Notes under the pieces: generated by a model | What the model was told of the DNA's origin: nothing | Database searches by the model: none | Seen by the model: only the letters and a program-made list of their open reading frames with translations | In this document: piece after piece, positions 1-8,198 of the stretch | Layout: each line of letters starts with the position of its first letter | Position numbering within the stretch: position 1 is the first letter of the stretch | Position numbers and translations under genes: made by a program | Assembly: GCF_024448985.1 (NCBI RefSeq) | Contig: NZ_JAMOII010000007.1 | Span: 1-64,000 of the forward strand | Source of the DNA: Stutzerimonas stutzeri | GTDB taxonomy: Bacteria; Pseudomonadota; Gammaproteobacteria; Pseudomonadales; Pseudomonadaceae | Reading direction: 5' to 3' | Length of the DNA stretch: 64,000 nt

Positions 1-140
1 CTTGGGTTTTGAGAAAACCCTAAACTTGGCTCAGCAATCGCAAATCTCTTCCCAAGTAAACTCAAGAAGAGCACTCAATGATTTCTCGTTGAGTATTTGT
101 GATGCTGATAATCTTGCTGACTACCAGTCTTACCTCACAA

Positions 141-152
141 GCACCCACACGA
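141..152 (-). promoter_or_regulatory. rrn boxC-like element
   Basis: The minus strand reads TCGTGTGGGTGC, matching the GTGTGGG core of the E. coli rrn boxC. It lies just downstream of boxA, so the order boxA-boxC is the canonical one. It supports calling the region an rRNA leader. Confidence 0.7.
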
Positions 153-166
153 ATTGCTTGATTCAG

Positions 167-179
167 TTGTTAAAGAGCG
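167..179 (-). promoter_or_regulatory. rrn boxA antitermination element
   Basis: The minus strand reads CGCTCTTTAACAA, which differs from the E. coli rrn boxA (TGCTCTTTAACAA) only at the first base. In the rRNA leader, boxA RNA is bound by NusB/NusE (S10) and SuhB to load the antitermination complex. It lies about 37 bases downstream of the -10 of the nearest promoter, as expected for a leader element. Confidence 0.9.
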
Positions 180-215
180 TTTCGATCAAGTCTTTCGTCT
201 CAACCGAGGCCGCGC

Positions 216-243
216 ATTCTACAGCAGCCCTGTGTCTCGTCAA
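216..243 (-). promoter_or_regulatory. rrn promoter 1 (nearest to 16S)
   Basis: On the minus strand: -35 TTGACG, a 16-bp spacer, -10 TAGAAT, then a GC-rich discriminator (GCGCGGCC). A 16-bp spacer with a GC-rich discriminator is the hallmark of stringently controlled rRNA promoters (ppGpp/DksA). An A-rich tract on the minus strand at about 246-270, directly upstream of the -35, could be an UP element. Transcription would enter the leader with boxA. Confidence 0.85.
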
Positions 244-324
244 GCTGTTTTTGAAGAAGTTTTTCTTTCTTCTCAACCGCTTGCGCTTCCGATCAACCTA
301 GCGTCTCTCGTCAGCGGGAGGCGA

Positions 325-352
325 ATCATACAGCGTTCAAACTCACTGTCAA
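325..352 (-). promoter_or_regulatory. rrn promoter 2
   Basis: On the minus strand: -35 TTGACA (perfect consensus), a 16-bp spacer, -10 TATGAT, followed by TCGCCTCCCGC. Architecture and spacer match the three neighbouring promoters; its -10 lies 109 bp from that of promoter 1. Confidence 0.85.
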
Positions 353-430
353 CCGCCTCGCAAATCCGCTTTCGATCAACCTGACCGAAGCCACCAACAG
401 GACTCAATCGCCACCCTGTCAGCCCGGCGC

Positions 431-458
431 ATTCTACTTGAATTCGCCGTCCGTGCAA
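431..458 (-). promoter_or_regulatory. rrn promoter 3
   Basis: On the minus strand: -35 TTGCAC, a 16-bp spacer, -10 TAGAAT, then the GC-rich discriminator GCGCCGGGC. The -35 is the weakest of the four, but spacer and discriminator match the others. Its -10 lies 106 bp upstream of promoter 2's. Confidence 0.75.
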
Positions 459-527
459 GCCTTAATTTTTGCTAACTTCTTGATTTACAAGAGGTTTCGC
501 CTAAGGCCTGCGCCGGAGAAGGTGCGC

Positions 528-555
528 ATTATAGGCACTCAGAAATTCATGTCAA
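528..555 (-). promoter_or_regulatory. rrn promoter 4 (distal)
   Basis: On the minus strand: -35 TTGACA and -10 TATAAT, both perfect consensus, with a 16-bp spacer and the discriminator GCGCACC. It has the best hexamers of the four and lies farthest from 16S (leader transcript of more than 500 nt). Its -10 lies 97 bp from that of promoter 3. Confidence 0.85.
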
Positions 556-678
556 CGGGTATTTAGCCTTAGCACCCTCGCTGCGAAGTGCTTATATATA
601 CAGTCGGCTTCGGGGTTCTCTTCATTCTTCAAACCAAGTTCGACAGGCTTTACACTGGCGCTCCTCTCAGTCCATCAG

Positions 679-2019
679 ATGGAAGATATGTCTTATACGC
701 CCGCTGACCAGCTCGACTTGATGCTGCTTCCTACTTGGCTCGTTCCAGTCGAGCCAGCGGGTGTTGTGTTGACAAACCATGCGCTAGGTGTCCGCGACGG
801 ACGAATCGTCCTAATAGCCCCCCGTGAGGACGCCGCCAAATATACCGCTAAGGAAACACGCGATCTTTCCGGAATGTTGCTAGCGCCCGGATTGGTCAAT
901 GCGCACGGCCACGCTGCGATGACATTGTTTCGAGGGCTGGCAGATGACCTGCCGCTGATGACCTGGCTACGCGAGCACATCTGGCCGGCGGAAAGCAGAT
1001 GGGTCAACGAAGCGTTTGTGACGGCAGGCAGCGAGTTGGCAATCGCGGAGCAGTTGCAGAGCGGCATCACCTGTTTTTCCGATATGTATTTCTTTCCCGA
1101 AGTGGTCAGCCAACTTGTGCATAAGCACGGAATTAGAGCGCAGATAACGATTCCAGTGATGGATTTCGCTATCCCCGGAGCGCGCGACGCTGATGAGGCG
1201 CTTCGCAAGGGGGTGGCACTGTTCGATGACCTCAAGCACCACCCGCGCCTGAGCATCGCTTTCGGACCGCATGCGCCTTATTCGGTATCAGACGACAAGC
1301 TGGAAAGCATTCGGACATTGGTGGCTGAGATGGATATCGGCATTCATATGCACGTCCATGAAACCGCACATGAAGTAGAAGAGGCGCTGAAGCAGCATGG
1401 CGAGCGTCCCTTTGCCCGCCTGGCTCGCCTTCAGCTCCTGGGGCCACGCTTCCAGGCCGTTCACATGACTCAGATAGATGATGATGATATTGCCCTGCTG
1501 GTTGAGCACAACTGCAGTGTAATTCATTGCCCTGAATCGAACCTGAAATTGGCCAGCGGTTTTTGCCCGGTCGAACGTCTATGGGAAGCAGGGGTTAATG
1601 TCGGGATAGGTACCGATGGCGCAGCCAGTAACAATGACCTCGATTTGTTGGGCGAAACTCGCACTGCCGCCCTGCTTGCAAAAGCGGTCGCGAATTCGGC
1701 TACCGCCCTCGATGCCCACCGTGCACTGCGCATGGCCACGCTCAATGGTGCTCGTGCACTTGGGCTCGATGATCACACCGGATCGCTGGAGATTGGAAAG
1801 TTTGCAGATATGGTCGCATTCGATTTGTCCCGCCTTGCGCAGCAGCCCGTCTACGATCCAGTGTCTCAGCTAATCTATTCCAGCAGTCGCGACTGCGTAC
1901 GCCATGTATGGGTGGGCGGCAAACAGCTACTCGATGATCGTCGGCTGGTGCGTATGGACGAAGAACGTCTAATCACCACCGCCAAGGAATGGGGGGAGAA
2001 AATCCGTTCCAAACATTGA
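679..2019 (+). CDS. mtaD: 5-methylthioadenosine / S-adenosylhomocysteine deaminase
   Basis: Cytosolic amidohydrolase of the TRZ/ATZ family, 446 aa. The family deaminates methylthioadenosine, and often S-adenosylhomocysteine, to the inosine derivative in methionine salvage. The Zn-binding HGH lies at residues 76-78, and a later HMHVHE, an HCPESN stretch and GTDGAASNN give the other metal and catalytic residues of the beta-barrel fold. The start is uncertain: ATG 679 has no clear Shine-Dalgarno, and an ATG three codons later (688) has GGAAG too close to it. It is the first gene of the mtaD-ubiG-mupP-yciK order conserved in Pseudomonas and is divergent from the rrn promoters. Substrate preference cannot be read from sequence. 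Confidence 0.87.
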   Translation: MEDMSYTPADQLDLMLLPTWLVPVEPAGVVLTNHALGVRDGRIVLIAPREDAAKYTAKETRDLSGMLLAPGLVNAHGHAAMTLFRGLADDLPLMTWLREHIWPAESRWVNEAFVTAGSELAIAEQLQSGITCFSDMYFFPEVVSQLVHKHGIRAQITIPVMDFAIPGARDADEALRKGVALFDDLKHHPRLSIAFGPHAPYSVSDDKLESIRTLVAEMDIGIHMHVHETAHEVEEALKQHGERPFARLARLQLLGPRFQAVHMTQIDDDDIALLVEHNCSVIHCPESNLKLASGFCPVERLWEAGVNVGIGTDGAASNNDLDLLGETRTAALLAKAVANSATALDAHRALRMATLNGARALGLDDHTGSLEIGKFADMVAFDLSRLAQQPVYDPVSQLIYSSSRDCVRHVWVGGKQLLDDRRLVRMDEERLITTAKEWGEKIRSKH

Positions 2020-2155
2020 GCCGGGTACGCTCCCACCGCTCGCCGCGACAAACTTACGTATACGAAGCGCGCCATCAGAGCTTTTTGCTGACCGAAGCTG
2101 GCGACATCAGCAACTCGGACAAGCCTCTCATCCAAGCTTTCAAACGGAACAGATC

Positions 2156-2854
2156 ATGAGCAACGTCGACCACGCCGAAATCGCTAAATTCGAAGCACTC
2201 GCCCACCGCTGGTGGGACCGCGAAAGCGAGTTCAAGCCGCTGCATGAAATCAATCCACTTCGGGTCAACTGGATCGACGAGCACATTTCGCTGGCTGGCA
2301 AGCGTGTTCTGGACGTTGGCTGCGGCGGAGGGATTCTCAGCGAGGCCATGGCCCTGCGCGGCGCCACGGTGATGGGAATCGACATGGGCGAGGCTCCACT
2401 TTCCGTTGCCAGACTGCACCTACTCGAATCAGGCCTGGAAGTTGACTACCGGCAGATCACCGCCGAGGCGTTGGCCGAGGAGATGCCGGAGCAATTCGAT
2501 GTCGTGACATGCTTGGAAATGCTCGAACATGTACCCGACCCCGCTTCGGTCATCCGGGCCTGCTACAAAATGGTGAAACCTGGCGGACAGGTATTCTTTT
2601 CGACCATCAACCGCAACCCGAAGGCCTACGCATTTGCCATCATCGGCGCCGAATACATGCTCCAATTGTTGCCGCGTGGCACCCACGACTATCGCAAGTT
2701 CATTCGTCCATCGGAACTAGGAGCTTGGAGCCGCGACGTCGGGCTCGCCGTCAAGGACATCATCGGCCTGACCTACAACCCGCTGACGAAACACTACAAG
2801 CTGTCACCAGATGTAGATGTGAACTATATGATCCAGACACTCCGGGAGGCATGA
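2156..2854 (+). CDS. ubiG: ubiquinone biosynthesis O-methyltransferase UbiG
   Basis: Class I SAM-dependent methyltransferase, 232 aa, that does both O-methylations in ubiquinone synthesis. SAM motif I is LDVGCGGG near residue 48, and the N-terminal [19 protein letters not shown] is characteristic of UbiG. Length is typical. Its TGA overlaps the ATG codons of the downstream phosphatase, so the two are translationally coupled. The 136 bp upstream of it hold no other gene. Confidence 0.95.
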   Translation: MSNVDHAEIAKFEALAHRWWDRESEFKPLHEINPLRVNWIDEHISLAGKRVLDVGCGGGILSEAMALRGATVMGIDMGEAPLSVARLHLLESGLEVDYRQITAEALAEEMPEQFDVVTCLEMLEHVPDPASVIRACYKMVKPGGQVFFSTINRNPKAYAFAIIGAEYMLQLLPRGTHDYRKFIRPSELGAWSRDVGLAVKDIIGLTYNPLTKHYKLSPDVDVNYMIQTLREA

Positions 2855-3525
2855 TGCGTCTGCGCGCGGTGTTATTCGACATGGACGGTACGCTGCTCGA
2901 TACCGCTCCGGACTTCATCGCGGTTGCACAAGCGATGCGTCTGGCACGAGGCCTCGCTCGGGTTCCGGACCAAGACGTGCGCGATGTCGTTTCCGGTGGA
3001 GCACGGGCGATGGTGCTCAGCGCCTTCGACGTTGATCCGCTATCGGATGAATTCGAAACTCTGCGACTGGAGTTTCTGGATCGCTATCAGCACCATTGCG
3101 CGGTCGAAAGTCAGCTCTACGACGGCATGTCGGAACTTCTGACTGATATCGAGCAAGCGAACCTAATCTGGGGAGTCGTCACCAATAAGCCGGTGCGTTT
3201 CGCTGAGCCGATCATGCATCAACTAGGTCTTGCATCGCGCTCTGCCGTGCTTGTCTGCCCTGACCACGTCAGCAAGAGCAAGCCCGACCCGGAGCCGATG
3301 CTTCTGGCATGTAGTCAGCTAGATCTGGATCCTTCCACCGTGCTGTTCGTTGGCGATGACCTGCGCGACATCGAATCCGGGCGTGCAGCGGGTAGCCGCA
3401 CAGCCGCAGTGCGTTATGGCTACATCCATCCTGATGACGATCCCGACACATGGGGCGCGGACGTGGTTGTCGATCACCCTCTGGAACTGCGCGCCTTGCT
3501 GAATCGCACGACTTGGACCAGCTGA
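2854..3525 (+). CDS. mupP: N-acetylmuramic acid 6-phosphate phosphatase MupP (HAD family)
   Basis: HAD-superfamily phosphatase, about 223 aa. Motif I is [10 protein letters not shown] at the N-terminus, with the nucleophile Asp and general acid Asp two residues apart; motif II is VVTNKP, and motif III/IV is the SKSKPDPEP region plus VGDDLRD. In Pseudomonas the gene directly after ubiG is MupP, which dephosphorylates MurNAc-6-P in cell-wall recycling that bypasses de novo UDP-MurNAc synthesis. GGGAGG sits four bases before ATG 2854; an overlapping ATG at 2851 is the alternative. The frame stays open upstream inside ubiG, but that is a shadow. Function follows from family and position; a phosphoglycolate phosphatase role is the older label. 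Confidence 0.88.
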   Translation: MRLRAVLFDMDGTLLDTAPDFIAVAQAMRLARGLARVPDQDVRDVVSGGARAMVLSAFDVDPLSDEFETLRLEFLDRYQHHCAVESQLYDGMSELLTDIEQANLIWGVVTNKPVRFAEPIMHQLGLASRSAVLVCPDHVSKSKPDPEPMLLACSQLDLDPSTVLFVGDDLRDIESGRAAGSRTAAVRYGYIHPDDDPDTWGADVVVDHPLELRALLNRTTWTS

Positions 3526-3599
3526 CAGCGCTAGCCTGGCTATTTTCTTTCGATCACTATCGATGGGCAACTGCCCACATCCTTTATATGAGGCTTCAG

Positions 3600-4340
3600 A
3601 TGTTCGAGTACTCAGCCCGCCCCGACCTGCTCAAGGATCGGATCATCATGGTCACTGGTGCCGGACGCGGAATAGGCGAAGCTGCAGCCAAAGCCTACGC
3701 AGCGCATGGTGCAACCGTTCTGCTGCTGGGTAAAAGCGAGGAAAACCTCAACCGGGTATACGACGAGGTCGAAGCCGCCGGCTGGCCGCAACCAGCAGTA
3801 ATCCCTTTTAATCTGGAAATTGCATTACCGCATCAGTACGACGAGCTCGCGGCAACGGTCGAACGAGAGTTCGGACGATTGGACGGCCTGCTGCATAACG
3901 CGAGCATCGTTGGTCCGCGTACACCGATCGAACAGCTGTCCGGCGATAACTTCATGCGAGTCATGCAAGTAAACGTCAACGCCGCCTTCATGCTCACCAG
4001 CACGCTGTTGCCGCTGTTGAAACTGGCAAATGACGCCTCGGTGATATTCACATCGAGTAGCGTCGGGCGTAAAGGTCGGGCTTACTGGGGCGGTTACGCC
4101 GTATCGAAGTTCGCGACCGAAGGATTGATGCAGGTCTTGGCGGACGAGCTCGACGGCACTGGCTCAATCCGCAGCAACAGCATCAATCCGGGAGCGACAC
4201 GCACCGACATGCGTGCCAAGGCCTATCCCGGCGAGAATCCGGCCGTCAATCCCTTACCGGCCGACATCATGCCGGTCTATCTCTACCTCATGGGGCCAGA
4301 TAGCGCTGGCATCAACGGGCAAGCGCTCGACGCGCAGTAA
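3600..4340 (+). CDS. yciK: YciK-family short-chain dehydrogenase
   Basis: Short-chain dehydrogenase/reductase, 246 aa, in the length range of YciK. Rossmann glycine motif TGAGRGIG is near residue 20, NAS near residue 90, the catalytic Ser in SSSVGRKGR, and the YxxxK pair in YAVSKF. The physiological substrate of YciK is unknown. ATG 3600 is chosen because a TGAGG lies about six bases upstream and the family begins MFEYSARPDLL; an upstream in-frame ATG at 3588 is less likely. It follows mupP by 74 bp in the same direction and probably ends the operon, with a large hairpin after it. Confidence 0.9.
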   Translation: MFEYSARPDLLKDRIIMVTGAGRGIGEAAAKAYAAHGATVLLLGKSEENLNRVYDEVEAAGWPQPAVIPFNLEIALPHQYDELAATVEREFGRLDGLLHNASIVGPRTPIEQLSGDNFMRVMQVNVNAAFMLTSTLLPLLKLANDASVIFTSSSVGRKGRAYWGGYAVSKFATEGLMQVLADELDGTGSIRSNSINPGATRTDMRAKAYPGENPAVNPLPADIMPVYLYLMGPDSAGINGQALDAQ

Positions 4341-4377
4341 TAACTAGCCAGAAACGCCTGTTTCCCGTCGCAATGAC

Positions 4378-4414
4378 AACGGCAGGCATGCCAAATTGGC
4401 ATCATCCTGCCGTT
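4378..4414. terminator. long hairpin after yciK
   Basis: AACGGCAGG (4378-4386) pairs with CCTGCCGTT (4406-4414), and an inner ATGCCAA/TTGGCAT stem extends it. There is no long T run on either side, so it may be a weak terminator or an RNA-stabilising 3' hairpin. It separates yciK from the diguanylate cyclase gene. Confidence 0.55.
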
Positions 4415-4485
4415 TCGCTGACAGCTACCGCCTCCCGCATACCCCTCATTTTTATAAGCTCTTGATAAACATCATCTTTTTTCTT

Positions 4486-4501
4486 TGGCATTGAATTCGC
4501 A
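4486..4501 (+). promoter_or_regulatory. possible sigma-54 promoter
   Basis: TGGCATTGAATTCGCA has the invariant GG and GC dinucleotides separated by 10 bases, as in -24/-12 promoters, and lies 41 bp before the cyclase start. It differs from the TGGCAC-N5-TTGCA consensus at two positions, and no upstream activator site was recognised. Confidence 0.3.
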
Positions 4502-4542
4502 TAGCACCTCTATCAGCGCAGTTTGCGTCCGAGGTTTCTTCC

Positions 4543-5472
4543 ATGCTGGCAGACAAACAGAACAACACCACCGTCGATATCGGGACTGCCCGTGCAAGAC
4601 GTCTGGAAATCAGCTTCAACGAAGCCTTTTCCATACCGCGACCCAACTTTTCCAGCCTGGACAATCTGGCGGCACGCCTGCAGACCAGCCTGGAGATCGA
4701 TCGGTTGTGGGGATTCTTTCTGGATGAAATCCGCCACCTGATCCCGTCGTGTGCCCTTGCCTACCACCACGCTGACACCGATTGCCATCTTCAGCTTGGT
4801 GAGACGGCGGGTTTCGATATGAGCTACTCACTCTCCAATCAAGAGGATTGCCTCGGCGAACTGCGCGTGTTCAACCATGCCCCCTTTTGTGAGTGGACGC
4901 TGAGCGAGTTGGAACGCGCCATTGGCTGCATGCTGTTCCCGGTACGTAATGCGCTGCTGTATCGACGCGCCATTCAAGCATCACTCAGGGATCCGTTGAC
5001 GGGTACGGGAAATCGTGCGGCACTGGAGCAAAGCCTGACACGGGAAGCCGAACTGTCCCGGCGCCATGGCCAAGCCCTGTCGGTCGTCATGCTGGACATG
5101 GACCATTTCAAGGATCTTAACGACCGCTACGGACACCAGGCCGGGGACGCCGCGCTCAGGGCAGCTGCGCTGTTGCTCAAGGAGCAGTTGCGTAACGTCG
5201 ATATGGTTTTCCGGTTTGGTGGCGAGGAGTTCGTGCTCGTGCTATCCAATACTGGCCTCGAAGCAGCTGCCATCGTAGCCGAACGCATCCGAGCCGCAAT
5301 CCAAAACCTGCTTTTTCTCATTGGAGAAAAACAGGTTCGACTATCGGCCAGCCTTGGTTGCGCAACCTATCGTCCGTACGAATCTCAGGAAGACTTGCTA
5401 TTGCGAGCCGACCAGGCGCTTTACCAGGCCAAACGCGACGGTCGCAACCGGATCAGAGCCGCTGCTGTCTAA
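4543..5472 (+). CDS. diguanylate cyclase (GGDEF domain)
   Basis: 309-aa protein with an N-terminal region of about 140 residues that could be a degenerate GAF-like sensor (no motif recognised) and a C-terminal GGDEF domain. The active-site motif is GGEEF at 226-230, which is competent for making c-di-GMP from two GTP. An RNVD at 217-220, exactly five residues before it, is a canonical I-site for product inhibition. No signal peptide or membrane helix is evident, so it should be cytosolic. GAGG about eight bases before ATG 4543 supports the start. A GGDEF gene also lies after yciK in P. aeruginosa. The activating signal is unknown. Confidence 0.92.
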   Translation: MLADKQNNTTVDIGTARARRLEISFNEAFSIPRPNFSSLDNLAARLQTSLEIDRLWGFFLDEIRHLIPSCALAYHHADTDCHLQLGETAGFDMSYSLSNQEDCLGELRVFNHAPFCEWTLSELERAIGCMLFPVRNALLYRRAIQASLRDPLTGTGNRAALEQSLTREAELSRRHGQALSVVMLDMDHFKDLNDRYGHQAGDAALRAAALLLKEQLRNVDMVFRFGGEEFVLVLSNTGLEAAAIVAERIRAAIQNLLFLIGEKQVRLSASLGCATYRPYESQEDLLLRADQALYQAKRDGRNRIRAAAV

Positions 5473-5495
5473 CAAAGACATAGGATTGGCCAAAC

Positions 5496-5524
5496 AAAAA
5501 GGGTGAGTCATTACGATCTCACCC
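5496..5524 (-). terminator. rho-independent terminator of rluB
   Basis: GGGTGAG (5501-5507) pairs with CTCACCC (5518-5524). On the minus strand the stem is followed by TTTTT, so it terminates rluB transcription; it may also act weakly on the convergent cyclase gene. Confidence 0.75.
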
Positions 5525-5548
5525 CTTCATTGCGTCACGCTCTATTCG

Positions 5549-6682
5549 TCACGGACGCTTGGGACGGTCACCGCGTCCAAAACCAGGACGTTGTCCCTCG
5601 GTATTGGGCGGGCCATTGCGCTTGGCTGGCGATGGCTTGCCGCGATTGCGACCCACAGCGCTTGGGCGCTCCGCCACGGGGGTACCGCGGCCAGGTTTGC
5701 TGCGCTCGTCTGCATCACGCGGCTTGCGTGCAGGCTGGTCATCACGCAAGCGGCGTCCTTTGTCGCCGCTACTCGGCACATCAGCGTCATGGGCCGAACG
5801 CAAGACTCGTGGACGACGCTCGCCGCGACCAAGAGGCTTGGCCACCTTGCGCTGCATGCGGTCGAGCTTATCCTTGGTCTTGGCCTTCATGCCCGGCAAC
5901 GCCACCGGCTTGAGACCGACCTCTTCGCTGAGGATGTCGACTTCGCTCTGAGTCATCTCCCGCCAGCGACCCATAGGGAGATCCGAAGTCATGAACACCG
6001 GCCCGAACCGTACACGCTTTAGTCTGCTGACAACGAGCCCCTGCGATTCCCACAGACGGCGCACCTCGCGGTTCCGGCCCTCCATCACCACGCAGTGGTA
6101 CCAGTGATTGAAACCCTCACCACCGGGTGCCTGCTGGATATCGGTGAAACGCGCCGGGCCGTCTTCGAGCATGACGCCTGTTTTCAGGCGCTCAATCATT
6201 TCCTCGTCGACCTCACCGCGTACCCGAACCGCGTACTCGCGGTCCATCTCGTAGGAAGGATGCATCAGACGGTTGGCCAACTCGCCATCCGTGGTGAATA
6301 GCAGCAGACCGGTCGTATTGATATCGAGGCGTCCGATATTGATCCAGCGCCCCTCTTTCGGACGGGGCAAGCGATCGAACACAGTCGGACGCCCTTCCGG
6401 ATCGTCGCGGGTGCAAATCTCGCCGTCCGGCTTGTTGTAAATCAGGACGCGGCGGACCACCTCGGTGGCTTCTTCGCGCTTGAGCAGACGGCCATCCACG
6501 GCGATCGCATCATGCAGATCGACACGCTGACCGAGGGTTGCGATCGTGCCGTTAACCTTGACTCGGCCAGCGGCAATCCAGCTTTCCACGTCACGGCGCG
6601 AGGCCAGGCCAAGGCGGGCCAGAACCTTCTGTAGTTTTTCGCCGTGGGCAATATGAGGGGTCGTATCTTCGTGCTCGGTCAT
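5549..6682 (-). CDS. rluB: 23S rRNA pseudouridine-2605 synthase RluB
   Basis: 377-aa pseudouridine synthase. An S4 RNA-binding domain lies near residues 15-60 ([19 protein letters not shown]), and the RsuA/RluB-type catalytic motif [12 protein letters not shown] contains the nucleophilic Asp. The last 110 or so residues are a low-complexity, Arg/Lys/Pro/Gly-rich tail that is common in Pseudomonas RluB and likely disordered and RNA-binding. GGGAGG 7-8 bases before the ATG supports the start. It is convergent with the cyclase gene. RluB modifies U2605 of 23S rRNA in E. coli; the exact site here is inferred. Confidence 0.93.
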   Translation of the reverse strand: MTEHEDTTPHIAHGEKLQKVLARLGLASRRDVESWIAAGRVKVNGTIATLGQRVDLHDAIAVDGRLLKREEATEVVRRVLIYNKPDGEICTRDDPEGRPTVFDRLPRPKEGRWINIGRLDINTTGLLLFTTDGELANRLMHPSYEMDREYAVRVRGEVDEEMIERLKTGVMLEDGPARFTDIQQAPGGEGFNHWYHCVVMEGRNREVRRLWESQGLVVSRLKRVRFGPVFMTSDLPMGRWREMTQSEVDILSEEVGLKPVALPGMKAKTKDKLDRMQRKVAKPLGRGERRPRVLRSAHDADVPSSGDKGRRLRDDQPARKPRDADERSKPGRGTPVAERPSAVGRNRGKPSPAKRNGPPNTEGQRPGFGRGDRPKRP

Positions 6683-6817
6683 CTAGGCACCTCCCGGTGT
6701 GGCAGTTCCGATTGAAAGGCCGCGCACTATACGCGTACCGATTCGCCAAAGCACTAGGAAGCTTAGCAGCCAGAATCAGGCGCGCACAGAGCGTGGCGCG
6801 CCGAGCGGTCAGGCGGC

Positions 6818-7468
6818 TTAGCGTTTGTCTAGCGCAGCTAGCGCGTCAGCCGTGGCTTGCTGAATGAGGCCCCAGTCGCCGTTCTTCAGCGCCGTGCCGT
6901 CGATCATCCAGGTGCCGCCCACGCACATTACGTTGGGAAGTGCTAGATACTGGGGGGCGTTGGCAGCGTTGACGCCTCCAGTCGGGCAAAAGCGCACATC
7001 AGCGAAGGGACCACCAAGCGCCTTGATGGCAGCTACGCCACCGCATATTTCAGCTGGAAACAATTTGAAGCGGCGATAACCAAGTGCATAACCACGCATG
7101 ATGTCCGATGCGTTGCTGATTCCGGCCAGCAGCGGTACGGAACAGTTGACGCCTGCTTGAAGCAGTTCGTCCGTGCAGCCCGGCGAGACGATGAACTGCG
7201 CTCCCGCGGCTTCGACGTCATCCATCATGCGCTTGTCGAGTACCGTGCCAGCCCCTACGCAGAGGTCGGGCCGCTCCTCGCGCAACCGGCGTATGGCGGT
7301 GAGCCCATGTTTCGAGCGCAAGGTGATTTCCAGCGCGGTCAGTCCGCCTGCAGCGAGCGCGTCGGCCAGTGGCAGGATCTGCTCTTCGCTGCCGATGGTG
7401 ATTACCGGAAGGATGCGCGCTTCGGTACAGATCTTTTCGATCAGTGCGTTTTTCTGGTCCATGGTCAT
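6818..7468 (-). CDS. eda: 2-dehydro-3-deoxy-phosphogluconate (KDPG) aldolase
   Basis: Class I aldolase, 216 aa, cleaving KDPG to pyruvate and glyceraldehyde-3-phosphate, the last Entner-Doudoroff step. The Schiff-base Lys is in RFKLFPAE (about residue 135), the catalytic Glu in LEITLR (about 47), and GGVNAAN binds phosphate. GAGGA six bases before ATG 7468 favours that start over the second ATG at 7462. Third gene of zwf-pgl-eda, 16 bp after pgl. Its substrate KDPG is the HexR inducer, so the operon product removes its own inducer. Confidence 0.97.
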   Translation of the reverse strand: MTMDQKNALIEKICTEARILPVITIGSEEQILPLADALAAGGLTALEITLRSKHGLTAIRRLREERPDLCVGAGTVLDKRMMDDVEAAGAQFIVSPGCTDELLQAGVNCSVPLLAGISNASDIMRGYALGYRRFKLFPAEICGGVAAIKALGGPFADVRFCPTGGVNAANAPQYLALPNVMCVGGTWMIDGTALKNGDWGLIQQATADALAALDKR

Positions 7469-7484
7469 GGAAAGTCCTCGGGCC

Positions 7485-8198
7485 TCAGGGGCACCAATAG
7501 ATCTCTAGAGGGGAATGCAGGAATGCACGGATGGGCATTTGCATGGTTTCGAGGCGCATTGCCTGACGCAGCGTCTCCAGCTTGGACGAGCCCTGGATCG
7601 CCAGACACTGAACCCGAGCGGATGCCAGCAACGGGTAGGTCATGCTGAGGCGCTGCATCGGCGGAGTGGGCGCGAGCATCGGCAGGCAACGATCACTGCC
7701 GCTGGGCTCAAGCCCTTGTTCCAACAATGGACTGTTAGGAAACAACGAAGCGGTGTGCCCATCGTTACCCATGCCTAGCACCAGCACATCAATAGGCTGG
7801 CCGAGGTCAGCCAAACGATGATTCGCCAACTGCGCGGCCTGCTCCAGCGTCTCGGCCGGCTGATAAAGGCCAAGCAACTGCGCATCGGCCGCGGCGCTCT
7901 GCAATAGATGGCGCCGCACCAAGCCTTCGTTACTGTCGGGATCGTCGACGTCGACCCAGCGTTCGTCAGCGAGACTGACCTGCACCTTTGCCCAGTCCAG
8001 CCGACGCGTCGACAGTGCTTCGAAGAAAGCAATCGGGCTACGCCCGCCGGATACCACTAGGCTAGCGCTGCCGTGAGTATCGACAGCGTAGCTCAGCGCC
8101 CCGGCAACGCGGTCAGCCAATACCTGCGCCAACTGGTCGGGATCGGGCAGGCTATGGGCAACCACCCCCGACGGCAGTTCCAGTTCAGAGATCGCCAT
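7485..8198 (-). CDS. pgl: 6-phosphogluconolactonase
   Basis: DevB/SOL-type lactonase, 237 aa, hydrolysing 6-phosphogluconolactone to 6-phosphogluconate in the cytosol. [17 protein letters not shown] and [16 protein letters not shown] are the family motifs. The start at 8198 is chosen because GGAGG lies seven bases upstream; an in-frame ATG six codons earlier has no such site. The start overlaps the end of zwf by 14 bp, indicating coupled translation. Confidence 0.96.
   Translation of the reverse strand: MAISELELPSGVVAHSLPDPDQLAQVLADRVAGALSYAVDTHGSASLVVSGGRSPIAFFEALSTRRLDWAKVQVSLADERWVDVDDPDSNEGLVRRHLLQSAAADAQLLGLYQPAETLEQAAQLANHRLADLGQPIDVLVLGMGNDGHTASLFPNSPLLEQGLEPSGSDRCLPMLAPTPPMQRLSMTYPLLASARVQCLAIQGSSKLETLRQAMRLETMQMPIRAFLHSPLEIYWCP

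Larger units (their letters stand above)
1..215 (-). other. 16S rRNA 5' leader (start of an rrn operon)
   Basis: Read on the minus strand, this stretch carries the conserved Pseudomonas pre-16S leader: boxA, boxC, then a segment ending in a GGGTTTT/AAAACCC hairpin (plus-strand 4-20) that lies only tens of bases upstream of mature 16S in this genus. The 16S gene itself would begin just left of base 1 and is not in the window. The leader supports antitermination of rRNA transcription and RNase III processing. The assignment rests on recalled leader sequence plus the boxA and promoter signals; no rRNA body is visible to confirm it. Short open frames here are not genes. Confidence 0.85.
180..379 (-). 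repeat. threefold repeat between rrn promoters
   Basis: The motif TTTCGATCAA (one copy reads TTCCGATCAA) occurs at 180-189, 287-296 and 370-379, each flanked by a GCG or CGC triplet. On the minus strand each copy lies in the transcribed stretch downstream of one promoter. With the roughly 100-bp promoter spacing, this suggests the array grew by tandem duplication. Confidence 0.6.

Noticed and set aside
2-458. Short open frames in the rrn leader, two of which share the ending RFRST
   Set aside because: They lie in the rRNA promoter and leader array; the shared ending comes from the repeated TTTCGATCAA motif, and no ribosome sites were seen.
2509-2850. Upstream extension of the mupP frame inside ubiG
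   Set aside because: It is out of frame with UbiG but fully covered by it; MupP homologues start at [13 protein letters not shown].
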